Counted from the stretch's first letter, positions 1 through 5,877 are shown. The stretch is 6,410 nucleotides of DNA from Accumulibacter sp032229525 (GCF_032229525.1 NZ_JAVTWB010000183.1:1-6410), one strand, 5' to 3'. The notes: a model not told the origin generated them from the letters alone. Numbers and translations are program-made.

Positions 1-83
1 AGTTCAGTCAAGGTGTGCTCAAGCTGTCGATCCCGAAAGCCGAGCACGCGCAACCACGCAAGGTGCAGGTCAAGGTGTTGTGA
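1..83 (+). CDS. Small heat-shock protein (Hsp20/alpha-crystallin family), C-terminal end only
   Basis: The reading frame that is open from the window edge (first whole codon at 3) gives 26 residues and stops with TGA at 81-83. It reads FSQGVLKLSIPKAEHAQPRK followed by VQVKVL. The pattern 'G-V-L-x-L-x-(I/L)-P-K-A-E...P-(R/K)-K-(V/I)-x-V' is the characteristic end of Hsp20 proteins: the last beta-strand of the alpha-crystallin domain, then the C-terminal extension carrying the I/V-x-I/V motif (here V-Q-V) that docks into a neighbouring subunit during oligomer assembly. Such proteins are ATP-independent cytoplasmic holdases that keep unfolding proteins soluble. Everything upstream is outside the window, so completeness and promoter cannot be judged. 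The short length limits certainty, but the terminal signature is quite specific. Confidence 0.78.
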   Translation, partial: FSQGVLKLSIPKAEHAQPRKVQVKVL

Positions 84-297
84 GGCATGCGGGCAGGGAC
101 GGGGGTCACTCGTCCCCTACTCGTGGATAGGGCGGCAGACCCATGCCGGGAACCCGGCGCGCCAGGCCGTGGTCAGCGACGCCGCTCCGGCAAGAACTGC
201 CGCGCGGTGACCACTTGGTGTCGATATTTCTTACAGGCCTACCTGCTCTTTGTCGGCCGCGCATCTTAAGCAACTGTTTTCATGGAATTTACCAGAA

Positions 298-314
298 TTG
301 GCGTGCTTCTTGCT
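298..314 (+). promoter_or_regulatory. Sigma-54 (-24/-12) promoter of the 59-residue protein gene
   Basis: The sequence TTGGCGTGCTTCTTGCT has the invariant GG at 300-301 and GC at 312-313 with exactly ten bases between them, and it carries the TTGC-T element of the -12 box. It differs from the consensus YTGGCACGRNNNTTGCW at only three defined positions. The predicted start is near 325, which leaves a short leader containing the AAGGGAG ribosome site (338-344) before the ATG at 352. Sigma-54 promoters need an enhancer-binding activator. The nearest NifA-like half-sites are TGT at 219-221 and ACA at 233-235, spaced by 11 rather than the usual 10 bases, so the activator is uncertain. Confidence 0.68.
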
Positions 315-335
315 GAGTGGACTTGCACCCACTCA
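314..335. repeat. Perfect 7-bp inverted repeat across the predicted sigma-54 start site
   Basis: TGAGTGG (314-320) and CCACTCA (329-335) are perfect inverted repeats separated by the 8 bases ACTTGCAC. They begin at the last base of the -12 element and span the predicted transcription start (about 325). The dyad would therefore not be transcribed whole, so an operator-like or promoter-melting role is more likely than an RNA hairpin. This is seen in sequence only; no regulator is recognised. Confidence 0.4.
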
Positions 336-351
336 AGAAGGGAGCCGTCTC

Positions 352-531
352 ATGGAAACCGATCGCGCATTTGCCACACGCATGGTTGAGCAGGTCCAGC
401 ATATCGAGCGCTATCGACAGGAAGTGCTGCGCGTCGAAGGACGGGTACTCGATGGCGACAGCGCGGCCTGGGAGTGGATCAGCCGCTACGCCGCGCTGTT
501 CCCGTCCATCGAGACCTACACCGGCTACTGA
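352..531 (+). CDS. Unrecognised 59-residue acidic helical protein
   Basis: The ATG at 352 lies 7 bases after AAGGGAG (338-344), a strong ribosome site. The longer open frame reaching back to about 250 would start upstream of the sigma-54 promoter at 298-314 and is therefore rejected. The protein (METDRAFATRMVEQVQHIER..., ending ...ETYTGY) is acidic, without a signal peptide or membrane segment. It looks largely helical: a first helix covers roughly residues 4-29 with M/V/I spacing, and a second covers roughly 30-50 and contains AAWEWISRYAALFP. I do not recognise a named family. Position between an hsp20 gene and a nifE remnant, plus its own -24/-12 promoter, suggest it belongs to a sigma-54-controlled regulon such as nitrogen fixation or nitrogen stress. 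That is inference. G+C-rich codon use matches the neighbouring nif sequence, so it appears native. Confidence 0.62.
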   Translation: METDRAFATRMVEQVQHIERYRQEVLRVEGRVLDGDSAAWEWISRYAALFPSIETYTGY

Positions 532-884
532 CCGCTCACCCTGGCGAACCAGCCGGTGGTTGTTGCCGTCTGGTCCGCCCGTGCCCCCCACTCAGGACCC
601 TCCCGTCCCGGGCAATTCTCGACCGCTCGACCCCCGCGACCCCTCGACCCGATATCGCACTGGCCGGCCACGCCGCGACGCTCCGGCAAACACTCATCGC
701 CCCGGGAAAACCAGTTCACCGGGTTGCGCGCCTGCTGCTGTAGACAGCGGTGACCTCCAGATGAGGTGACGCGCGGCCGCCCGGCTTCTTCGAGGTAATG
801 CGTTCGCGTCAGGTCGTCGCGGCGGCGCAAGATCGGCAGCGGGCTCGCCGACGGTCACGCCAATGATCTCGTCAGTGGGCGACA
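532..884. other. Gene-poor stretch between the small gene and the nifE control region
   Basis: No reading frame here has a convincing combination of start, ribosome site and protein-like composition. The open frames on both strands are rich in R, P and A, as expected by chance in G+C-rich DNA. Contents seen are a short imperfect tandem of CGACC units (620-649), several GC palindromes, and minus-strand fragments without recognisable homology. The right end abuts the NifA-type site at 886-901. The stretch may be decayed coding sequence, because nifE usually follows nifDK or another nif gene closely, but no nifK sequence is recognisable. Confidence 0.5.
619..650 (+). repeat. Short imperfect tandem of CGACC-containing units
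   Basis: CGACC occurs four times at 620-624, 628-632, 637-641 and 645-649, three of them preceded by CT or TT, with a period of 8-9 bases. It is low-complexity C-rich DNA in a non-coding stretch. No function is suggested. Confidence 0.45.
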
Positions 885-885
885 T

Positions 886-901
886 TGTCGACTTTGCGAC
901 A
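886..901 (+). promoter_or_regulatory. NifA-type upstream activator sequence (TGT-N10-ACA)
   Basis: TGT at 886-888 and ACA at 899-901 are separated by exactly ten bases (CGACTTTGCG), the known binding pattern of NifA, the sigma-54 enhancer-binding activator of nif genes. The centre lies about 77 bases before the predicted start at 971 of the sigma-54 promoter at 944-960, slightly closer than the usual 80-150. A TGT-N10-ACA match alone is common by chance. Its pairing with a -24/-12 promoter and a nifE start codon makes it credible. Confidence 0.68.
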
Positions 902-943
902 CCTCGAGAGAGGAAAAACCCCAGCAAATTCATCGCCATGGAC

Positions 944-960
944 TTGGCATCCATCTTGCT
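944..960 (+). promoter_or_regulatory. Sigma-54 (-24/-12) promoter of nifE
   Basis: TTGGCATCCATCTTGCT places GG at 946-947 and GC at 958-959 with exactly ten bases between, with the full TTGGCA and TTGCT elements of the consensus. The predicted start is about 971, followed by the ribosome site GGAGA (980-984) and ATG at 990. A NifA-type site lies upstream at 886-901. Together these are the standard architecture of a nif operon promoter, active under nitrogen limitation and low oxygen. It appears undamaged although the gene it drives is broken. Confidence 0.8.
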
Positions 961-989
961 CGGTAGTGACTGGAACCCTGGAGAACCGT

Positions 990-1826
990 ATGAAAGCCAG
1001 CGAGATCCAGGCACTGCTCGACGAGCCGGCCTGTAGCCACAACGAGAAGGAAAAATCCGGATGCGCCCGGCCCAAGCCTGGCGCCACGGCCGGCGGCTGT
1101 TCCTTCGACGGCGCCCAGATCACGCTGCTGCCGATCGCCGATGTCGCCCACATCGTGCACGGGCCGATTGCCTGCGCCGGATCGTCCTGGGACAACCGCG
1201 GCGCCCGCTCCTCCGGCGTCAAGCTCTACCGCATCGGCATGACGACCGATCTGTCGGAAACCGACGTCGTCATGGGGCGTGGTGAAAAGCGGCTGTTGCA
1301 CGCCATCAAGCAGGCCATCGACGGCTATGCGCCGGCCGCCGTGTTCGTTTACAACACCTGCCTTCCGGCGCTGATCGGCGACGACGTCGAAGCGGTCTGC
1401 AAGGCCGCCGGCGAGCGCTGGGGAACACCCGTCGTGCCGGACGATGCCGCCGGCTTCTACGGCACCAAGAACCTCGGCAACCGCCTGGCCGGTGAAGCGA
1501 TGCTCAAGTACGTGATCGGCACTCGCGAACCCGAGCCCGCCGCAGTGCGTGCCGACGGCTTGACCACCCATGACGTCAAGCTGATCGCGGAATCCAACAT
1601 CGCCGGCGAGTTCTGGCACGTCGCGCCACTGTTCGACGCGCATCGCCGATCGAAACACTGGTCCCGGAAAGTCGCAAGGTCGGGCAACGCCCGCGGCAGG
1701 TCAATGTGCTCGCCTCGGCGATGCTCACGGCGGGCGACATCGAGGCCATCAAGGAGTGGATCGAAGCCTTCGGCCTGCGCCCGGTGGTGGTTCCGGACAT
1801 CGGCGATGCGCTCGACGGTCACCTGA
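990..1826 (+). pseudogene. nifE: nifE, truncated: nitrogenase cofactor-scaffold alpha-type subunit, first 216 residues
   Basis: NifE forms with NifN the alpha2-beta2 scaffold on which the iron-molybdenum cofactor precursor is matured before transfer to NifDK. The start at ATG 990, preceded by GGAGA, gives a typical NifE N-terminus (MKASEIQALLDEPAC...). Recognisable blocks are ATAGGCSFDGAQ, HGPIACAGSSWDNRG, MGRGEKRL, VFVYNTCLPALIGDD and DAAGFYGTKNLGNR. Cys37, Cys62 and Cys124 are present and match the Azotobacter positions that bind the P-cluster-like [4Fe-4S] centre. Similarity is clean until ...FWHVAPLFD (residue 216, about 1637). The frame then continues for 62 R/S-rich residues to a stop at 1826 that are just nifN DNA read in the wrong frame. 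About 260 C-terminal residues, including the Cys250 region, are absent (estimate from the usual length near 475). It cannot form a working scaffold. Confidence 0.9.
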
Positions 1827-2038
1827 TCGACGCAGAGTTCTCGCCGCTGACCATTGGTGGCACGCCGCGGGCGGAAATCGAGCGCATGGGCGAATCGGCC
1901 GCCACCCTGGTCATCGGCCCCTCGTTGAACACCGCCGCCGAGCTGTTGAAATGGCGCACCGGGGTTCCCGATCATCGCTTCGGCGGCCTGATCGGTCTCG
2001 ACGCCTTGACCACCGCATTCACCACCGACAGCGCTTGA
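1643..2038 (+). pseudogene. nifN: nifN internal fragment, joined out of frame to truncated nifE
   Basis: In the frame shifted relative to nifE the DNA reads IETLVPESRKVGQRPRQ then VNVLASAMLTAGDIEAIKEW, FGLRPVVVPDIGDALDGHL, FSPLTIGGTPRAEIERMG and RTGVPDHRFGGLIGLDAL. This is the middle of NifN, the beta-type subunit of the NifEN cofactor scaffold. The pattern LVPE-R...P-R-QVN...L-PGDIE..., then PD-(x)-LDGH and T-GG...EI..MG, is characteristic. Roughly the first 200 residues, including the Cys44 cluster ligand, and the last 150 or so of about 460 are missing (approximate, from family length). Homology fades near 2010-2020 and a TGA follows at 2036-2038. There is no start codon with a ribosome site for this frame (only an internal GTG at 1706), so it is unlikely to be translated. 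Confidence 0.88.
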
Positions 2039-2214
2039 CCGCAGCGGCTTGGGGTGGCTTGGAGTCCGCTCCTGAAAGCCGCCGCCGAGGGGCGTGCCCT
2101 CATCGTTGGTGCAGTTTCAACGCAGATCATCGGGTCATGCTAACCTCCCGTCTGCGCGGCTGCGGCACAGCTTGCAATGGCCATCCTTAATATGAAAACT
2201 GGGAGACAAGAACA

Positions 2215-2706
2215 ATGGATCTAAAGAGCGGGCTTTGCCAAATGGTTTCCCAGGGAGCGGGCAGTTATAAGTTCCTGGACGGGGGTGCCAACAACGGATC
2301 AGCCTATATGTCGAACGATAGTAAGAAACGAGGGACATTTTGGCTCGCGCGACCTCAGATACATGAAGGATTTCCCACAGGTATTTGGATGTTCGAGCAG
2401 CCCTCGCCAGAAGGACAATTAAGCGATTCCATTTCCGGCAGCGGTGTTTACTTGGTGACGCGTATGGAAAGTTTCGATTGGCACCCGAACCCGCAGCCTT
2501 ACATCGCGATGGGCGACGACGTTGCAAACGCCCACTGGACGGCCGAAACCTATAATTCTGCCCCAGGATGTTTTAATTTCAGGAGTCAAGGTTACCTAAA
2601 CGGGAACCCAGGGGACCGTACGCCTTGGCGCTACCAAGTGAGCTTGGAGAGCTACGGAAACGCTGGGAAAGCCTCTTGGAAAATCATTTACACGCCGAAA
2701 GGCTAG
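2215..2706 (+). CDS. Unrecognised 163-residue W/G/N-rich protein, possible beta-trefoil lectin-like fold
   Basis: ATG at 2215 is preceded by GGGAG (2201-2205) at 9 bases, so translation initiation looks genuine. I do not recognise the family. There is no signal peptide, membrane segment or catalytic motif. The protein falls into three similar lobes at roughly residues 16-61, 77-113 and 118-160. Each opens with G-x-(Y/F) (GSYKFL, GVYLVT, GCFNFR), has a central Y-(M/I/L) strand, and contains or closes on a W strand (GTFWLAR, AHWTAET, ASWKIIY). This threefold plan, with high W, G, N, S and Y content, is compatible with a small beta-trefoil of the ricin-B, fascin or agglutinin sort, a fold that often binds sugars. 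That is structural inference. Base composition is visibly more A+T-rich than the nif segment, suggesting acquisition. It shares the hexapeptide KRGTFW with the 676-residue protein downstream (3489-5519). Confidence 0.7.
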   Translation: MDLKSGLCQMVSQGAGSYKFLDGGANNGSAYMSNDSKKRGTFWLARPQIHEGFPTGIWMFEQPSPEGQLSDSISGSGVYLVTRMESFDWHPNPQPYIAMGDDVANAHWTAETYNSAPGCFNFRSQGYLNGNPGDRTPWRYQVSLESYGNAGKASWKIIYTPKG

Positions 2707-2783
2707 CCGCTCTTGCCGATCGGCTGCCAAGGCTGTGACGTACGCTGGAGCGCCATGAAGCAAGGGCTGGGTGAGGCAATTTA

Positions 2784-2799
2784 CCGGCCATAGGGCCGG
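2784..2799 (+). repeat. GC-rich 6-bp stem-loop downstream of the 163-residue protein gene
   Basis: CCGGCC (2784-2789) and GGCCGG (2794-2799) are perfect inverted repeats around ATAG. The stem lies 78 bases after the stop codon at 2706. It has no following T-run, so it is not a typical intrinsic terminator, although it could slow transcription. Function unknown. Confidence 0.35.
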
Positions 2800-2862
2800 C
2801 GGGAAATCACGCCGACTCGCTGCTGTGAACTTCTCGTTATGGCGGAATTCGAGCCACGAGCA

Positions 2863-3108
2863 TTATTGCTCCTTCAAGGCTCGGAACCTCCGCCAGGTGA
2901 CGTTCTTCCAGCGGCCGGGGTGATCACGGGCCCGGGGGCTGCCAACCGGATCGACGCGCTGGCGTCGAAGGACCTGCACAGTCGCTTCGATCGCCTCGTC
3001 AATTCGTTCGAGCAAGGGAAGTTCCGCCGGCGGCACCCGGTTGACCGAAGACACGCAGATCGCTGCGCAGAAACGGTCGTCGATACCTTTGGGCGACGGC
3101 TCCAGTCG
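2863..3108 (-). pseudogene. Probable minus-strand gene relic, unrecognised C-terminal fragment
   Basis: Read on the minus strand from just after a TAG at 3109-3111, the frame is open to its TAA at 2863-2865. It gives RLEPSPKGIDDRFCAAICV, then VNRVPPAELPLLERIDEAIE and ATVQVLRRQRVDPVG, ending WKNVTWRRFRALKEQ. The composition is protein-like, with an amphipathic helix around LPLLERIDEAIEATVQVLRRQ, and third codon positions are mostly G or C as expected for this genome. The only start inside is a GTG at 3054 without an obvious ribosome site, and the in-frame TAG interrupts the upstream continuation. I interpret it as the tail of a decayed gene. The family is not recognised. Chance remains possible because the opposite strand is also open. 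Confidence 0.38.
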
Positions 3109-3320
3109 CTACCGGCCGGAGCGAAAGTTGCCGGGCGGGATTCGCACCCGCTGGAAAACAACGCCTTGGCACGGCGCACAGGAAAATTGGCTTAAAGATA
3201 TCGGGCAGCGCTGCTAGACTGCCGGGCCATGCGCGAGCTTCAAGGATTGCCGTACCGCTGTCGCTCTGTTGGCAGAGCAGCAGCGCAGTCGTAACTTGCC
3301 GGCGGCCATTGGATCGGCTC

Positions 3321-3343
3321 AGGGGTCAGGTCTCAAATCTGAC
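3321..3343 (+). repeat. AGGGGTCAG repeat phrase with small inverted repeat
   Basis: AGGGGTCAGGTCTCAAATCT followed by GAC contains the 5-bp inverted pair GTCAG (3325-3329) and CTGAC (3339-3343). The 9-base core AGGGGTCAG recurs in opposite orientation at 5938-5946. Phrases of this type are, from memory, frequent in intergenic DNA of Rhodocyclales and near REP-associated transposases. No transposase is present here. The phrase falls inside the upstream extension of the toxin-like frame, which argues that the extension is not coding. Confidence 0.42.
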
Positions 3344-3488
3344 TGGGCGCAGCCGCGTCGTTTGCGCAGCAAGATGTTCCGCGCCTGGCCTTGGCGACCA
3401 ATGGCGACACCAAATATGGCAAGGTTCGGACTTCGCCTTTGCGGCGTGCCGCGAGCCCGCTCCCCATTCACATCCCTTAGAGCTCAAC

Positions 3489-5519
3489 ATGCCGATACTT
3501 GAAGATATTGCGGTTCAACTGAAAGTGCTGGAAGAGCAGCACGCTTTGCAGCATGGCCAGAACGAGCAGATCATCGAGCAGTTGACGACTCTGCAGAGGG
3601 GCAACGAAAAAGATCAGAAGCTGTTCAAGGAATACTCGGACGCCCTCGCCAAGGGTCTGCCCGGGATGACGAAGGGCGTGATCGGCGCCATCAAGGCGGC
3701 AAAGAGCGGCGACCCCTACGCGATCAGCATCGCGTCGCTGGATATTTTCTCGAGTGTCATGACCCTCGCGGGGCCGATGCTGGGCCCGGTCGGCCCTCTC
3801 GTGTCGGCGCTGAGCGGCATGATCTCGATGATCCTTGGCGAATTCCTGCCGAAGGGCCCGAACCTGAAGGACGAGATCACGCAAGTTCTCGACAAATTCC
3901 TTGCCGAGCAACTCTTGCGTGAACTGGGTACCGCCGCCGATCAAATTTGGATCTTTACGGATACCCTCGAACATCACGGCCCGTCCGCCTGGACACCACT
4001 CGATCTCGACGGTGGCCCGCAAATCAAGGCGATCGACGACACCTGGCAATGGCTGTTGCAGAAGGACAAGCAGGCGTTGCCACAGTGGGGTGAATGTCTC
4101 GACAAAACCTGCCAGGTGTTCAACCAGTTGTTGCGTGCCGTCATCCTGTCCGTCGCTCACCCATCGATCAAAGAGGACGTCAAGCCAGGTGCCATGCTTG
4201 TCTACCTTCCATCTCGATTGGAGATGTGTCTGGACCGCATGCAGCAGGCCACGCACGTAGCGCGAAAGCGCGGGACGTTCTGGCACCTTGGCGGCAGCTA
4301 CAGCTATACCTACATCGAAAGTGGATGCGTCTACACAACCGACTCGGTTGTCGCTTCGGATGTCGATTGGCGCAACCTCAGCGGGGAAACTCGGGCCCTG
4401 TCGGTGACGTTGAACGAAGGGCAAAGGGGTGTCATCCATCCGGACATGACGCTCTTGGCGTTGGAGCCGGCAAACGGTGGCTCTGTCTGGGGTGGGTTCA
4501 ACGGCGGCGGGCGGGACAAGTACGACAAGGACCATCCGTTCAGACCGAACCATCGGACTTATGCGCTGAGAGGCAAGTGGCCGGGCGGGTCTGGTTGGGG
4601 CCAGCTGTCGAGCGACCATCACCGCCTCACGCTCGAGGGGTGCTACGACATCTACGCCGTTCCTGCCGCCAGGCATTTCCCCGGGGGGGTTTACATGCTG
4701 ACGGCGAACGGGGGCGAATACCGCGGCTACCTACTGAAAGAAGGCGAAGCACCCGCCTTTGCCTGGTCTGCCCCGATCGCGGACGGCCGCACACTGGGGT
4801 CGATTCGCTACGTGGAGCAGCCGAAAGTGTTCCCGGATGACCCTGATGAGAATCAAGGTAACAACCCAAGTGTCTTCAATGGAATCAGCGCGGTGTACTA
4901 CGCCGGGTGCCAGGCTACGGGTTCGGGAGCGATGGACATTCTTGTCCGGTACCGGAACCCGCGCAGCGATGCCCTCGACAAGACCGGACTCTGCTGGACG
5001 GAAGAGCAGACACAGGAAGAACAGTTCATCCAGGCACCGTGGCGAAATTTCAGAGGGATCGGCGTGGACCAAGGCTACCTGTGGGTCTACGGTGCGAACC
5101 GCATCGCCTGTGCCACGCATGCCTCGGTCAGGAAGGCGTGGCTGGAAAAGCGCTCCCCCTCGTGGATGTGGTGCGAGTGCATCCCGCCGGGTCTGGAGTT
5201 CTGGGCCAACGAGGATCTCCTGACCGGGTTGCTGGACTTGGCCCCCTGTGACGATGGAACCCTGTTTGGGGCGTTCATCGATCGCTATTGGCGTACGGAT
5301 GAACTAGCCATCAGCGGCAGGGACGTGAACAAGTTCAGGTTGTTCATGCTGACACCGCAGATTGATCGTCCGAACAGGACCATGCAGCTCCAGGCCGCCG
5401 ACTGCTTTCAGGTTTCCGGGTCAGGTTTCGGGGTCGAGAAGAGGCCGATCTTCTGCTGGCCGATGATCGAGCAACTGACGGCGACGCTGAAGGAACAGGT
5501 TGGCGAACGCCACGCCTGA
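3489..5519 (+). CDS. Putative pore-forming toxin-like protein with Cry domain I-like N-terminus and beta-rich C-terminus (676 aa)
   Basis: ATG at 3489 is chosen because the 60 residues before it (from 3309) are R/A/W-rich, cross the repeat phrase at 3321-3343 and do not look folded. The ribosome site is weak (AGAG near 3479-3482). Residues 1-55 are charged, heptad-like helix (IAVQLKVLEEQ...IIEQLTTLQ). Residues 80-120 form a long hydrophobic Gly/Pro-rich segment (MTLAGPMLGPVGPLVSALSG, then MISMILGEFLP), followed by an amphipathic helix DEITQVLDKFLAEQLLREL. That order resembles domain I of Cry delta-endotoxins, the helical bundle that inserts into target membranes. From about residue 258 the protein becomes W/G/Y-rich and beta-like, with repeated strand-turn blocks (GVYMLTANGGEYRGYLL, GYLWVYGANRIACATH), plausibly a receptor- or glycan-binding module. 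There is no signal peptide, so release by lysis or a dedicated route is possible. No family was identified with certainty; toxin function is inference from architecture. Confidence 0.62.
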   Translation: MPILEDIAVQLKVLEEQHALQHGQNEQIIEQLTTLQRGNEKDQKLFKEYSDALAKGLPGMTKGVIGAIKAAKSGDPYAISIASLDIFSSVMTLAGPMLGPVGPLVSALSGMISMILGEFLPKGPNLKDEITQVLDKFLAEQLLRELGTAADQIWIFTDTLEHHGPSAWTPLDLDGGPQIKAIDDTWQWLLQKDKQALPQWGECLDKTCQVFNQLLRAVILSVAHPSIKEDVKPGAMLVYLPSRLEMCLDRMQQATHVARKRGTFWHLGGSYSYTYIESGCVYTTDSVVASDVDWRNLSGETRALSVTLNEGQRGVIHPDMTLLALEPANGGSVWGGFNGGGRDKYDKDHPFRPNHRTYALRGKWPGGSGWGQLSSDHHRLTLEGCYDIYAVPAARHFPGGVYMLTANGGEYRGYLLKEGEAPAFAWSAPIADGRTLGSIRYVEQPKVFPDDPDENQGNNPSVFNGISAVYYAGCQATGSGAMDILVRYRNPRSDALDKTGLCWTEEQTQEEQFIQAPWRNFRGIGVDQGYLWVYGANRIACATHASVRKAWLEKRSPSWMWCECIPPGLEFWANEDLLTGLLDLAPCDDGTLFGAFIDRYWRTDELAISGRDVNKFRLFMLTPQIDRPNRTMQLQAADCFQVSGSGFGVEKRPIFCWPMIEQLTATLKEQVGERHA

Positions 5520-5565
5520 TACGCACTCTTCACCGACGTTCACGCACGCGCCACCGAGTTGACCG

Positions 5566-5841
5566 ATGCAACGGGCCCGCTATGCGGGAAACGGTGTCTA
5601 CCCAATCGACAACAACCCCGTCGAGAACGCGATCCGGCCAATTTGCCTGGGGAAAAAGGACTGGCTCTTCGCGGGTTCCGAAGCCGCCGGCAAACGCGCG
5701 GCGGTGATTCAGTCCTTACTGCAAACCGCTTGCCTGAACGGCATCGAGCCCATGGCCTGGCTCACCGACACCCTGGAAAAACTCCTCTCTTGGCCGAACC
5801 GCCCCATCGACGAGTTGTTGCCTATCAAACTGCCTGCCTGA
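5566..5841 (+). pseudogene. tnpC: IS66-family transposase TnpC, C-terminal 91 residues only
   Basis: The frame from 5566 reads RARYAGNGVYPIDNNPVENA, then IRPICLGKKDWLFAGSEAAG, KRAAVIQSLLQTACLNGIEP and MAWLTDTLEKLLSWPN...IDELLP. This is the unmistakable end of IS66-type TnpC, including the (I/V)DNN-x-x-EN-AIRP block that carries the catalytic glutamate of the DDE domain (Glu25 here). Full proteins are about 500 residues. All upstream domains, including the two aspartates, are missing, and an in-frame TGA at 5560-5562 precedes the fragment. The ATG at 5566 is probably fortuitous. The element's own right terminus follows at 5877, so this is the right-hand scar of an insertion whose left part was deleted. 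Confidence 0.9.
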
Positions 5842-5877
5842 GCTGCACGCGGAGAGGTGGGTGCGCTGCACGCTTAC
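5566..5877 (+). mobile_element. Right-end remnant of an IS66-family insertion sequence
   Basis: The tnpC tail is followed by 36 bases ending in GTGCGCTGCACGCTTAC (5861-5877). Its last seven bases, CGCTTAC, are the complement of GTAAGCG, the conserved tip of IS66-family inverted repeats. The element boundary is therefore placed at 5877. No matching left end beginning GTAAGCGTGCAGC occurs in the window, so a target duplication cannot be assessed. The fragment directly abuts the end of the 676-residue gene (46 bases away), suggesting that a deletion joined them. Confidence 0.78.

Larger units (their letters stand above)
2707..3488. other. Intergenic stretch between the 163-residue and 676-residue protein genes
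   Basis: No convincing plus-strand gene is seen. The stretch contains a GC-rich stem-loop at 2784-2799, a probable minus-strand gene relic (2863-3108), a weak promoter-like pair at 3194-3222 (TTAAAG, 17 bases, TAGACT) and a 21-codon plus-strand frame from 3229 (MRELQGLPYRC...) that I cannot assign. A repeat-like phrase with AGGGGTCAG is at 3321-3343. The plus-strand frame open from 2839 to 3195 is R/A/D-rich and lies antisense to the relic; it is treated as a shadow. Confidence 0.5.

Noticed and set aside
96..116. GGGACG...CGTCCC stem-loop as terminator of the hsp20 gene
   Set aside because: A six-base stem with no following T-run; not a convincing intrinsic terminator.
885..989. 35-residue extension of nifE from a GTG at 885
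   Set aside because: It would place the start upstream of the sigma-54 promoter, while the ATG at 990 has a ribosome site and the exact family N-terminus and cysteine numbering.
694..1014. 106-codon minus-strand frame before nifE (MDAKSMAMNLLGFFLSRGVA...)
   Set aside because: It runs antisense through the NifA site and sigma-54 promoter, becomes R/A/P-rich, and no family is recognisable.
930..1658. 242-codon minus-strand open frame across nifE
   Set aside because: It is antisense to clearly recognisable NifE sequence and has G/A/V/R-rich, unstructured composition.
3309..3488. 60-residue N-terminal extension of the toxin-like protein from ATG 3309
   Set aside because: The extension crosses a repeat phrase, has no ribosome site and no protein-like pattern; the heptad-like helix begins just after the ATG at 3489.
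3477..4676. 399-codon minus-strand open frame antisense to the 676-residue gene
   Set aside because: R/V/Q/D-rich composition typical of an antisense shadow in G+C-rich DNA; the plus-strand protein has coherent helices and strands throughout, and no recognisable motif is seen on the minus strand.
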